From contig CACGGY010000021.1 of assembly GCA_902572675.1 (NCBI GenBank), positions 1 to 15,119 on the forward strand: a DNA stretch of 15,119 nucleotides, in the 5' to 3' direction. Positions within the stretch are counted from its first letter, which is position 1. Every line of letters begins with the position of its first letter. Below, piece after piece: positions 1 through 6,535 of this stretch. A model generated the notes under the pieces. The model ran no database searches, had not been told where the DNA came from, and worked only from the letters and a program-made list of their open reading frames with translations. Source of the stretch: an uncultured Prochlorococcus sp. (GTDB taxonomy: Bacteria > Cyanobacteriota > Cyanobacteriia > PCC-6307 > Cyanobiaceae). The position numbers and the translations under genes were made by a program.

Positions 1-233
1 CAGATTCTATTCCAAAGAAACCTCTCAAGAAAGGAAGCTTAGTTTTTGTCGATAAAGAAAATTATATTAAAAGTATCGAGGCTTTAGCTAGTGATAATGA
101 TCTACCTAATTATGTCTTTGAAGGCCCTGGAGAGATTCTTTCAGTCAAAGACGAATATGCTCAGGTTCGATGGCGCAGACCTGTTCCAGATGTTTGGTTG
201 AAATTAGATCAACTTAAAGAATATAATCAATAA
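1..233 (+). CDS. ndhO: NAD(P)H-quinone oxidoreductase subunit O, 5' end cut by window
   Basis: Subunit O of the cyanobacterial and chloroplast NDH-1 complex in the thylakoid membrane, which carries cyclic electron flow around photosystem I and respiration. The frame enters at base 3 and reads 76 residues to a TAA at 231-233. Conserved pieces visible are KKGSLVFVDKENY near the start, FEGPGEILSVKDEYAQVRW in the middle and VPDVWLKLDQL at the end, which match remembered NdhO sequences. The family is about 70-80 residues, so probably only the first two codons are missing (the start would lie just left of base 1). NdhO is a small peripheral stromal-side subunit without membrane segments, consistent with what is seen. 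It converges on the J-domain gene with 11 nt between stop codons. Confidence 0.9.
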   Translation, partial: DSIPKKPLKKGSLVFVDKENYIKSIEALASDNDLPNYVFEGPGEILSVKDEYAQVRWRRPVPDVWLKLDQLKEYNQ

Positions 234-244
234 AATTTTTATAT

Positions 245-922
245 CTAAAAGTTTTTATTTTTTTTCTCTGTAGACATCTTTGATTGGATTCTTTTTGCTT
301 CTTTGATCATTTCTTTGCCATCAAATAAGTAATTATCTACGTATCCTTGTGTATATCTATCAAATTCTGATAGCGCTTCTTTAACTTGTGAAAAACAATG
401 ATAAAGATCGAGGCCTAACGCTGAAATAGACTTTGGGACCATTTTTTTGTTATAAATTTTTTCAACTTTTTCTATTTTCTTTTGTGAAAGAATTATGTAA
501 CTGCAAAAATTTTCCATTAATTGGTCATCATATGGATCAGCAGATAGTTCTCTTATTTCGTTATTCAAAGGTTTAATTATTTGACTAATTAATCTATTAA
601 TCGGGCTATAAATTTCTTTAATCCATGTTTCAACTTCTTTGTCCTTAATTGAAGAATTATATTTTTTTGAATTAAATTTCTCTTCCCAATTTTCATTTAA
701 TGAATCAAATGATGAATTGGAAGTGGAAAAACTACTATCATATCGTTTTTTTTTGATAGGGTCATTTAGAGTTTCCCAGGCATTTTGGATTGCAAGAAAT
801 CTTTCTTTCTTTCCCCCTGCATCAGGATGATGTTGTTTAACTAAAGAGCGATATGAAGATTTAATTTCACTTTTGGTTGCATTTTTTTTGAGACCTAATT
901 CTTCATATAAATTTTTTTCCAT
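245..922 (-). CDS. J-domain protein (DnaJ-like, J-domain only class)
   Basis: A 225-aa protein with an N-terminal J domain at about residues 4-64, including the HPD tripeptide at 32-34 that stimulates the ATPase of DnaK/Hsp70. There is no Gly/Phe-rich linker, no CxxCxGxG zinc repeats and no DnaJ C-terminal substrate domain, so this is not the general chaperone DnaJ but a specialised J protein. The remaining ~160 residues are Lys/Glu/Ser-rich, soluble and probably helical, and I do not recognise them. No signal peptide or membrane segment is seen. The start is an ATG at 920-922. The gene lies 16 nt downstream of the cysK stop on the same strand, so it is probably cotranscribed with cysK. Its client is unknown and the cysK linkage may be incidental. 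Confidence 0.85.
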   Translation of the reverse strand: MEKNLYEELGLKKNATKSEIKSSYRSLVKQHHPDAGGKKERFLAIQNAWETLNDPIKKKRYDSSFSTSNSSFDSLNENWEEKFNSKKYNSSIKDKEVETWIKEIYSPINRLISQIIKPLNNEIRELSADPYDDQLMENFCSYIILSQKKIEKVEKIYNKKMVPKSISALGLDLYHCFSQVKEALSEFDRYTQGYVDNYLFDGKEMIKEAKRIQSKMSTEKKNKNF

Positions 923-938
923 TTTTATAAATTATGTC

Positions 939-1907
939 TTAAAGATAACCATCTTTTCTTGCTTGAATTGAGGTATTCGATTCAAACATTGCTGTTGATA
1001 AATATCTTTCTCCAAAACTTGGAAGAATAACTATCAATCTTTTATTCATTAGTTCTTTTCTTTTACTGATTTTTATAGTTGCTGCTAAAGCTGCACCGCT
1101 GCTGATTCCAGATAAAAGGCCTTCCAATTTTGCTAATAAACGTCCATAATAAAATGCTTCATCGTCATCTATTTTGATAATTTCATCAATTAATTTAGTG
1201 TCAAGTACTTTAGGTACGAAACCTGCTCCTATGCCTTGAATCGAATGAGATCCTGCTTTTTCTCCGGAAATCACAGCACTTTTTTTGGGTTCGACTGCAT
1301 AAATTTTGCAATTTGGATTAACTTTTTTCAAAAAACGTCCACAACCGGTAATTGTTCCTCCTGTGCCTACTCCTGTAACTAGTCCATCTAAATTATTATT
1401 TGATTGGGACCATATTTCCTGAGCTGTTGTTCTTTCATGAATATCTGGATTAGCAAAGTTTTCAAACTGATTAAATTGATAGCTATTTGCAATTTTTGAA
1501 GACAACTCATCAGCTAAATCTAAAGCTCCTTTCATTCCGTCTTTACCTGGTGTTAGCTGTAATTCAGCTCCATATGCTCTCAACATAGCCCTTCTTTCAA
1601 TACTCATAGTATCTGGCATGGTTAATATCAACTTATAGCCTTTTGCTGCAGCAACCATTGCTAATGCGATACCAGTATTCCCACTTGTTGCTTCAATTAA
1701 CGTTGTTTTATCTGGTTTTATTAATCCTTCTTCTTCAGCTTTGCATAACATTGAATAGGCGATGCGATCCTTAACGGACGCTGATGGATTGAAACTTTCT
1801 AGTTTGGCTATTATTTCTGGATAACAATCAAAATACTTTCTGATTCGACTTAATTTAACTAACGGGGTATTTCCAACTAAAGAAGTGATATCATTTGCTA
1901 TTTCCAT
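939..1907 (-). CDS. cysK: cysteine synthase A (O-acetylserine sulfhydrylase)
   Basis: A PLP-dependent enzyme that makes cysteine from O-acetylserine and sulfide in the cytoplasm. Read from the ATG at 1905-1907 it is 322 aa, the usual family length. Seen: the PLP-binding lysine in SASVKDR (Lys46), the substrate loop TSGNTG (74-79), the phosphate-binding loop GTGGT (181-185) and the SGISSGAA segment towards the C-terminus. Start choice: the frame stays open to a TTG at 1988, but the residues before Met28 of that reading do not resemble CysK, whose homologues begin near MEIA..DITSLVGNTPL. An in-frame TTG at 1928 has a good Shine-Dalgarno (reverse complement of 1935-1940, 6-nt spacer) while the ATG has none, so a form seven residues longer is possible. 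The paralogue CysM is less likely given the motifs and length. Confidence 0.93.
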   Translation of the reverse strand: MEIANDITSLVGNTPLVKLSRIRKYFDCYPEIIAKLESFNPSASVKDRIAYSMLCKAEEEGLIKPDKTTLIEATSGNTGIALAMVAAAKGYKLILTMPDTMSIERRAMLRAYGAELQLTPGKDGMKGALDLADELSSKIANSYQFNQFENFANPDIHERTTAQEIWSQSNNNLDGLVTGVGTGGTITGCGRFLKKVNPNCKIYAVEPKKSAVISGEKAGSHSIQGIGAGFVPKVLDTKLIDEIIKIDDDEAFYYGRLLAKLEGLLSGISSGAALAATIKISKRKELMNKRLIVILPSFGERYLSTAMFESNTSIQARKDGYL

Positions 1908-2053
1908 GTAATGATTTTTAAAATGCAAAATAAACTCTCCTATCTCAATAATAAGTGTATATAAAGCTCTTTTATATGATTTTCTCAAAAGAATTTAATT
2001 TAAATAACTTCCTGTTTAAAAATATTTATTATTATTAAGAGGTAGTTTTAATA

Positions 2054-2332
2054 ATGATTATGTATTCGCTGGAACTAAGTTTGAAATATTCACCTTTTCC
2101 ACTATCAATTCAAAAAAAAGAATTTGATGATGTTAAACGAATTTATGATGAAATAAAAAGTTCTATGAATGAAACTTTAGAATCTTCAAATTTGATTGAA
2201 TTAAGGTGTGACAAAGTGCAAGATAAATTAATTGCTGTAAGAGCTAAAGAAATTATTTCTGTTCAGATATATGAAAAATCTTCAGTAGCAGGAGGAGCTA
2301 AAAAACCAGGATTTTCTCTCAATATAGATTGA
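2054..2332 (+). CDS. UPF0367 family protein of unknown function
   Basis: A small soluble protein, 92 aa from the ATG at 2054 or 90 aa from a second in-frame ATG at 2060. The sequence (YSLELSLKYSPFPLSIQKK, then ELRCDKVQDKLIAVRAKE, then VAGGAKKPGF near the end) matches my memory of the cyanobacterial UPF0367 family, which has no assigned function. Homologues usually begin MYSLE, which favours 2060, but the purine-rich AAGAGG at 2037-2042 is 11 nt from the first ATG and 17 from the second, which favours 2054. There is no signal peptide, membrane segment or catalytic motif. It is followed 27 nt later by an ABC ATPase on the same strand, so the two are probably cotranscribed. It is divergent from cysK, with a shared 146-nt intergenic stretch. 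Confidence 0.85.
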   Translation: MIMYSLELSLKYSPFPLSIQKKEFDDVKRIYDEIKSSMNETLESSNLIELRCDKVQDKLIAVRAKEIISVQIYEKSSVAGGAKKPGFSLNID

Positions 2333-2359
2333 TAGAATTAATGCGAGATCCCCTTGAAA

Positions 2360-3016
2360 ATGAAATTCCCTTATATTAAATGCAAAGATGTTTCTTTTTC
2401 ATATCCTGGAAAAAAAGAAAATTCAATTTTTAAATGTAACTTTTCAATAAAAAGACCTGGATTTTGGATTGTCGTAGGTAAAAACGGGAGCGGAAAAAGT
2501 ACTCTTCTAAAGTTAATTAATGGAATAATCAAACCTAAAAATGGTGTGGTTGATACTAACGCAAATATTGGGATGGTGTTTCAAAACCCTGATCATCAAA
2601 TATTGATGCCTAATTGCAGAAGCGAACTTCTTATCAATATTAATCAAAATATAAGTCAAAATGAAATTGATAAAAAAATTGGATATGTCCTTGATCAGGT
2701 AGGAATGACTGGTTTTGAAAAAAGGCCAGTTCATACTTTGAGCGGTGGACAAAAACAACGCTTAACTATTGCATGCGCTCTTATTAGTAATAGAAATTTT
2801 ATTCTTTTAGATGAGCCCACAGCGTTACTTGATCAAACCAGCCAATTAAAAGTTTTGCAAACCATTAAAAATCTTACAAGTGATAATAAAAAACCTTTAA
2901 CAGCTTTGTGGATTACACATCGTTATGAAGAATTAACTTATGCTGATGCAGTAGCAGAGTTGAAAAATGGTTTTTTATCTAGCTGGCAAGAACCATCTAA
3001 ATTTCAATATAATTAG
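2360..3016 (+). CDS. ECF/cobalt-type ABC transporter ATP-binding protein
   Basis: A single-domain ABC ATPase of the CbiO/EcfA type, expected on the cytoplasmic face of a membrane importer. Numbering from a TTG at 2354 (220 aa): Walker A GKNGSGKST 42-50, Q-loop Gln77 in FQNPDHQ (the NPD.Q form typical of EcfA/CbiO), signature LSGGQ 129-133, Walker B FILLDEP 149-155 and H-loop His189. No EcfT membrane partner or S component is nearby, which agrees with what I recall of cyanobacterial and plastid ABCI10-type transporters, whose parts are encoded apart. The substrate cannot be read from the sequence. Start: the ATG at 2360 is preferred. The TTG two codons earlier is possible, and neither has a convincing ribosome binding site. 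The TAG stop lies inside the left arm of the hairpin at 3013-3052. Confidence 0.85.
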   Translation: MKFPYIKCKDVSFSYPGKKENSIFKCNFSIKRPGFWIVVGKNGSGKSTLLKLINGIIKPKNGVVDTNANIGMVFQNPDHQILMPNCRSELLININQNISQNEIDKKIGYVLDQVGMTGFEKRPVHTLSGGQKQRLTIACALISNRNFILLDEPTALLDQTSQLKVLQTIKNLTSDNKKPLTALWITHRYEELTYADAVAELKNGFLSSWQEPSKFQYN

Positions 3017-3052
3017 CTCTTGTACTTGTCATAAGGTACTTTAAAGAGCTAA
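3013..3052 (+). terminator. hairpin between the ABC ATPase stop and tRNA-Asn
   Basis: A perfect 9-bp outer stem, TTAGCTCTT at 3013-3021 and AAGAGCTAA at 3044-3052, encloses a second small stem, GTAC at 3022-3025 and 3036-3039. The stop codon of the ATPase (3014-3016) is in the left arm. No run of T follows (the next bases are ATTCATTC), so it is not a classical intrinsic terminator. It may protect the 3' end of the ATPase mRNA or mark a processing point before the tRNA, which begins 13 nt downstream. The inverted repeat is seen; its role is inferred. Confidence 0.45.
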
Positions 3053-3065
3053 ATTCATTCTATAT

Positions 3066-3137
<72 letters not shown>

Positions 3138-3155
3138 TTTATAAATTTCAAAAAG

Positions 3156-3353
3156 TTATTCAAAGTCACCTAACAAAGGTGACTTTTTTATTTCTTTGAC
3201 TACTTTTTTGTCAAATAGCAGTAAGTCGAATATGTAATCAAGATAATTTGAGTTGAGATTAAGAACAGTAATCAGTTCATTTTCTATTGTCCAAACAAGC
3301 GAAAAAGTCCTTTGATTGATTTTACGTTCTTTAAAATTAAGAATTTTTTGTTT
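3156..3353 (-). other. stop-free leftward frame without a usual start codon (possible gene remnant)
   Basis: Between a TAA at 3354-3356 and a TAA at 3156-3158, read on the minus strand, 66 codons carry no stop. The translation looks fairly protein-like, with pieces such as TFSLVWTIENELITVLN and LDYIFDLLLFD. No ATG, GTG or TTG lies in the first 50 codons, so translation would need ATT, ATA or CTG, or the frame is the tail of a decayed gene. Its last codons fall inside the terminator hairpin at 3162-3189. It lies just downstream of the leftward gene ending at 3388. I do not recognise it. Chance is a real alternative, although stops are frequent in such AT-rich DNA. Apart from this and the terminator, 3138-3387 holds nothing I can name. 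Confidence 0.15.
3162..3189 (+). terminator. intrinsic terminator downstream of tRNA-Asn
   Basis: A perfect 10-bp stem, AAAGTCACCT at 3162-3171 and AGGTGACTTT at 3177-3186, with loop AACAA, running into a six-T tract at 3184-3189. It lies 25 nt after the tRNA and is the clearest Rho-independent terminator in the window. Because the left arm begins CAAA, not with a run of A, it should work mainly for rightward transcription. Confidence 0.85.
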
Positions 3354-3387
3354 TTATCGTTTGAATTACTATACTAATCAGGAAATT

Positions 3388-3747
3388 CTAGTCATCCCAC
3401 ATATCTTTTTTCTCTTGATCGAAATTATTCTTTTCTAGTAATTCTATTCTTTGTTTCTGAGGATCTATTTCTGTCTCAAAAACGTTTTTATCATCAATAT
3501 ATTTTGTTTGTATTTCTAAGATGATTATTTCAAATTGTTCTCCAAAAAAATCTGACATTTCTGTCCATGCTTCCATTTCCTCTTCTTTATCAATAGTATC
3601 TTTTATCTGATGAGAAATAATTTCTAGTACATATTGTTTAAGTTCTTGATGACTCATCGATTCAACTTTTTTTTGAATGTAAAGTTCTTTAAGATTTTCT
3701 AGTTGTTTTTTTGATAAATCAGAATAGATAATAGTCTTCTTTTTCAT
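3388..3747 (-). CDS. conserved hypothetical protein of marine picocyanobacteria
   Basis: A 119-aa soluble, acidic protein, rich in Glu, Lys and Ile and largely predicted helical. Visible landmarks are SKKQLENLKELYIQKKVE near the N-terminus, ISHQIKD..DKEEEMEAW in the middle and a terminal QEKKDMWDD. I recall closely similar small proteins, ending in DMW(E/D)D, in Prochlorococcus, Synechococcus and some of their cyanophages (possibly the family now called DUF7326). This is memory, not a search. There is no signal peptide, membrane segment or catalytic motif, and no function is known to me. The start is an ATG at 3745-3747 without an obvious ribosome binding site. It is a single leftward gene, divergent from rpaA across about 400 nt. 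Confidence 0.8.
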   Translation of the reverse strand: MKKKTIIYSDLSKKQLENLKELYIQKKVESMSHQELKQYVLEIISHQIKDTIDKEEEMEAWTEMSDFFGEQFEIIILEIQTKYIDDKNVFETEIDPQKQRIELLEKNNFDQEKKDMWDD

Positions 3748-3836
3748 TGATACTTAAATTTTTTTTAATATAAACAAAATTATTAGTTTAAACACGCAGG
3801 CGAAATCAAAAACTTTAAATTAAGTTAAATATTCTT

Positions 3837-3926
3837 TTAAGACTGAGAATCACCATCTAATTTCATTTGTAGATCCCTAAAACAATGACAAATTGAATTA
3901 GATATTTCTATAAATTTAATTGCCAT
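3837..3926 (-). CDS. possible 29-aa small protein
   Basis: An ATG at 3924-3926 opens a 29-codon frame ending in TAA at 3837-3839. It reads MAIKFIEIS, then SICHCFRDL, then QMKLDGDSQS. The composition (a C-H-C motif, balanced charges, few low-complexity residues) looks more like a protein than the surrounding AT-rich spacer would give. AAAGGA, the reverse complement of 3939-3944, lies 12 nt upstream of the ATG as a possible though distant Shine-Dalgarno. It sits alone between the 119-aa gene and rpaA. I do not recognise a family. The other parts of 3748-4060 show no coding signal. Confidence 0.3.
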   Translation of the reverse strand: MAIKFIEISNSICHCFRDLQMKLDGDSQS

Positions 3927-4060
3927 AGTATCTGATATTCCTTTAAATTATTAAGAAAAAATAAATAGAATCGAAAGAAATTGTGAAATTTATTATTTTT
4001 TGAAAGTTTAATTTTCTGTTTAATCCCTTGCAGCAATTGAATTATTTGATAAATCTAATT

Positions 4061-4098
4061 GATAAAATTGTTTACATTAATTCAGCAATCTTTATAAA
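4061..4098 (+). promoter_or_regulatory. probable rpaA promoter with an overlapping HLR1-like repeat
   Basis: TTTACA at 4071-4076 and TATAAA at 4093-4098 with a 16-nt spacer form the best sigma-70-type promoter in the window. Transcription would start near 4105, leaving a leader of about 48 nt. The -35 region is also part of an HLR1-like direct repeat, the site bound by RpaB in model cyanobacteria: (G/T)TTACA(T/A)(T/A) twice with 2 nt between. TTTACATT at 4071-4078 matches all eight positions and GATAAAAT at 4061-4068 matches six, separated by TG. In established examples HLR1 over the core promoter represses and HLR1 further upstream activates. The motif is seen; binding by RpaB is inferred. 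Confidence 0.45.
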
Positions 4099-4152
4099 TT
4101 ATTGAGAGAATTATATTACCGAAACTTAATTTTAATTTAATAGTTTATAAAT

Positions 4153-4935
4153 ATGAAAATTTCAATCCTTTTAATTGAAGACGATCGAGATATGAGAGAT
4201 TTGGTCGCTAGACATTTAGAACATTCTGGTTTCGATGTTCAAAGAGCAGAAGATGGCATTAAAGGCCAAGCATTAGCTCTTCAATATTCGCCAGATTTGA
4301 TATTACTAGATTTAATGTTGCCAAGTGTTGATGGATTAACTTTATGCCAGCGACTTAGAAGAGACGAGAGAACTTCAAATATCCCGATTTTGATGATAAC
4401 TGCACTAGGCGGGCTTAAAGACAAAGTGACTGGGTTTAATTCTGGTGCAGATGATTACATCACTAAACCATTCGATCTAGAAGAATTACATGTACGCATT
4501 AAAGCTTTATTAAGAAGAACCAATAGAGCACAATTGAATTCTAGTAATCAGCAAGAAATATTAAATTATGGACCTTTAACTCTTGTTCCGGAAAGATTTG
4601 AAGCTATTTGGTTTGAATCACCAGTTAGATTAACGCATCTTGAATTTGAGTTGCTTCACTGTCTTTTGCAGAGGCATGGTCAAACTGTATCGCCAGCTTT
4701 AATTCTTAAAGAAGTATGGGGATACGAACCTGATGATGATATTGAGACAATAAGAGTTCATATAAGACACTTACGCACTAAACTAGAACCTGATCCACGT
4801 AAACCAACATATATAAAAACTGTGTATGGTGCTGGATATTGTCTTGAGTTGCCTATTGGTTCTCAAGTTGAAACTGCTAGGCAAGAGTTTATTCAAGCAA
4901 GAAATCCTGATTTGATAAATTCTGCAGTAGATTAA
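4153..4935 (+). CDS. rpaA: OmpR-family response regulator RpaA (circadian clock output)
   Basis: A two-component response regulator of 260 aa. In Synechococcus it is phosphorylated by SasA and carries clock timing to genome-wide transcription. The receiver domain is at about 1-120, with acidic Asp10/Asp11, phospho-acceptor Asp53 in LILLDLMLP, Thr83, Tyr102 and Lys105 (TKPF). The winged-helix DNA-binding domain is at about 138-235, with LTHLEFELLHCLLQRHGQT, KEVWGYEPDDDIETIRVH and IKTVYGAGYCLELP. The stretches AEDGIKGQAL and YGPLTLVPERFEAIWF mark RpaA rather than RpaB or PhoB. A C-terminal tail of about 25 residues follows the winged helix. The start ATG at 4153 has no Shine-Dalgarno. All catalytic residues are present. 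The gene ends 2 nt from the convergent holB. Confidence 0.95.
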   Translation: MKISILLIEDDRDMRDLVARHLEHSGFDVQRAEDGIKGQALALQYSPDLILLDLMLPSVDGLTLCQRLRRDERTSNIPILMITALGGLKDKVTGFNSGADDYITKPFDLEELHVRIKALLRRTNRAQLNSSNQQEILNYGPLTLVPERFEAIWFESPVRLTHLEFELLHCLLQRHGQTVSPALILKEVWGYEPDDDIETIRVHIRHLRTKLEPDPRKPTYIKTVYGAGYCLELPIGSQVETARQEFIQARNPDLINSAVD

Positions 4936-4937
4936 TT

Positions 4938-5900
4938 TCATATATCTTCTATTGAAATTTTTAAAAATGTAACTTCCCACGCCAATCTCGGTTGAATATT
5001 TTTTCTTAAGAGATATTTTAAATTTTCAAGTTTCTTAACTAAATTTATATCTTTCGTATTTCTCCACCAAATAGTTTGAATTAAATTGACTAAATAAATC
5101 TGTTGATAAATTTCAAATTTTTCAGATATTAATTTTGATAAATCCAATATTTCCAGACTATTTTCTATTGGAGAATCTAATTTATTTATAATTTCATCTG
5201 AAAAATCATTCCAAATTTCAATATTTTTCAATAATTGATTTGGAGATCCGTTAGCAGAGTTTATTAAATCTTCAAATTTTAATTTTGCATTAATATTGAA
5301 TTCTGAAGTATTTAAATAATCGTTCAAAATATACTTTATTTGTTTACTAGAATATGATCGAAATCGGACTATTTGACACCTTGAAATGATCGTATCTAAG
5401 AGAAGGTTTAGGTTAGATGTTAGTAAAATAAAAATGCCATTACTTGGTTCTTCTAAGGTTTTTAAAAGGCAATTCGAGGCTGATTCGTTTAAGAGATGTG
5501 CATCAATAATTAAAACAATTTTTTTTTCTGAGTTTATTGATTTCTGACCAAGAAAAGTTTTGATTTTACGAATTTGAGCAATCTTAATAACCTCAGATCC
5601 ACTTTTTATTGTTCTTAATAGATCGGAACTTCTTGAACTTTTAGTTGTCAAAATAGAATCAGGTTCGATGATTAGAAAATCAGGATGATTATTTTTGGTA
5701 ATTCTCTCTTCAAAATCCTCGCTCGGTGAAGACTGTTTGAAAATCTCTTTTATAAAACGAATAGCAGTTTGCTTTTTCCCTACTCCTTCAGCACCATAAA
5801 ATATATAACCATTAGCAAATGATTTATTTTTAATTATGTTGTTAAGGCAGGTGTTGACTTCTTCATTAAATAAAAAATCATTTTTTTTATCCTTAATCAT
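4938..5900 (-). CDS. holB: DNA polymerase III delta' subunit
   Basis: A clamp-loader subunit that, with delta and tau/gamma, opens and loads the beta clamp during replication. It is a 320-aa AAA+ protein. The P-loop-like GAEGVGKK (36-43) ends in Lys where ATPases carry Thr or Ser, consistent with delta' being a non-hydrolysing subunit. Next come IVLIIDAHLLN (Walker B region), CLLKTLEEP, the sensor ILLTSN and the SRC motif at 173-175. The zinc cysteines of tau/gamma and of E. coli delta' are not evident. The C-terminal part is poorly conserved and helical, as usual for delta'. The start overlaps the tmk stop in an ATGA, so translation is probably coupled. It is the last gene of the leftward ATPase-tmk-holB operon and ends 2 nt from rpaA, with no terminator between. 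Confidence 0.9.
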   Translation of the reverse strand: MIKDKKNDFLFNEEVNTCLNNIIKNKSFANGYIFYGAEGVGKKQTAIRFIKEIFKQSSPSEDFEERITKNNHPDFLIIEPDSILTTKSSRSSDLLRTIKSGSEVIKIAQIRKIKTFLGQKSINSEKKIVLIIDAHLLNESASNCLLKTLEEPSNGIFILLTSNLNLLLDTIISRCQIVRFRSYSSKQIKYILNDYLNTSEFNINAKLKFEDLINSANGSPNQLLKNIEIWNDFSDEIINKLDSPIENSLEILDLSKLISEKFEIYQQIYLVNLIQTIWWRNTKDINLVKKLENLKYLLRKNIQPRLAWEVTFLKISIEDI

Positions 5901-6535
5901 TTGTTATTAGCAAAATTTGTTAACACAGTCTCTTTAATTTGATCAGCAATAGTTTTTATATTTTGTGAGGCAGATATAACTTTCCAGTTTTTTTCTTTAG
6001 CAATTAATTTGAAGCCTTCATTTACCTTGTCTAAAAATCTAATACCTTCTGATTCTATTCTGTCTGGAATATTATTTTTTCTTCGAAATATGCTCTCTTC
6101 TGGAGAAATTTCTAAGAAGAAAGTGAGATCAGGAGATTCTCCTTGACATACAATAGATTCAATATTTTTTATTACTTCTAAATTAATATTTCTTCCATAA
6201 CCTTGATATGCCAGGGTGGAATCGGAAAATCTATCACTTATTACCCAATCATTGTTATTTAAAGCAGGTGAAATAATTTTGGAAACGTGTTCAGCTCTAT
6301 CCGCTGAATAAAGCAATAATTCCGCAAGAGATGAAGGCTTGTTATTTTCATTATTGTCAAGAATAAGTCCTCTGAGTTTTTTTCCTAAAAGACTGCCTCC
6401 GGGCTCTCTAGTTGTGATCAATTTGGACCCTTTCTTAATTAGACCACTATTAGGTAGCCATTTAGATAGTTCATCTATTTGGGTAGTTTTGCCACATCCG
6501 TCAATACCCTCAAAAACGATAAATCTTCCTTTCAT
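5897..6535 (-). CDS. tmk: thymidylate kinase
   Basis: Phosphorylates dTMP to dTDP with ATP, the last step specific to dTTP synthesis, in the cytoplasm. It is 212 aa, the normal family length. Seen: the P-loop GIDGCGKTT at 10-18, TTREPGG for substrate binding, the DR motif in VISDRFSDSTLAYQG, and the LID region with RRKNNIPDRIE, whose basic residues fit the bacterial (type II) arrangement. The ATG at 6533-6535 directly follows the TAA of the copper ATPase with no spacing, and the stop overlaps the holB start by 4 nt, so the three genes form a tight leftward operon. The tmk-holB pairing is common in bacteria; the copper pump in front is the unusual member. No defect is visible. Confidence 0.95.
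   Translation of the reverse strand: MKGRFIVFEGIDGCGKTTQIDELSKWLPNSGLIKKGSKLITTREPGGSLLGKKLRGLILDNNENNKPSSLAELLLYSADRAEHVSKIISPALNNNDWVISDRFSDSTLAYQGYGRNINLEVIKNIESIVCQGESPDLTFFLEISPEESIFRRKNNIPDRIESEGIRFLDKVNEGFKLIAKEKNWKVISASQNIKTIADQIKETVLTNFANNK

Noticed and set aside
1908..1988. The longest cysK reading from a TTG at 1988
   Set aside because: The extra residues have no resemblance to CysK and no ribosome binding site precedes the TTG.
5879..5903. The degenerate P-loop of HolB and the 4-nt overlap with tmk as signs of a broken gene
   Set aside because: Loss of the catalytic Thr/Ser is expected for the delta' subunit, and ATGA overlaps are normal in operons; the frame is intact.
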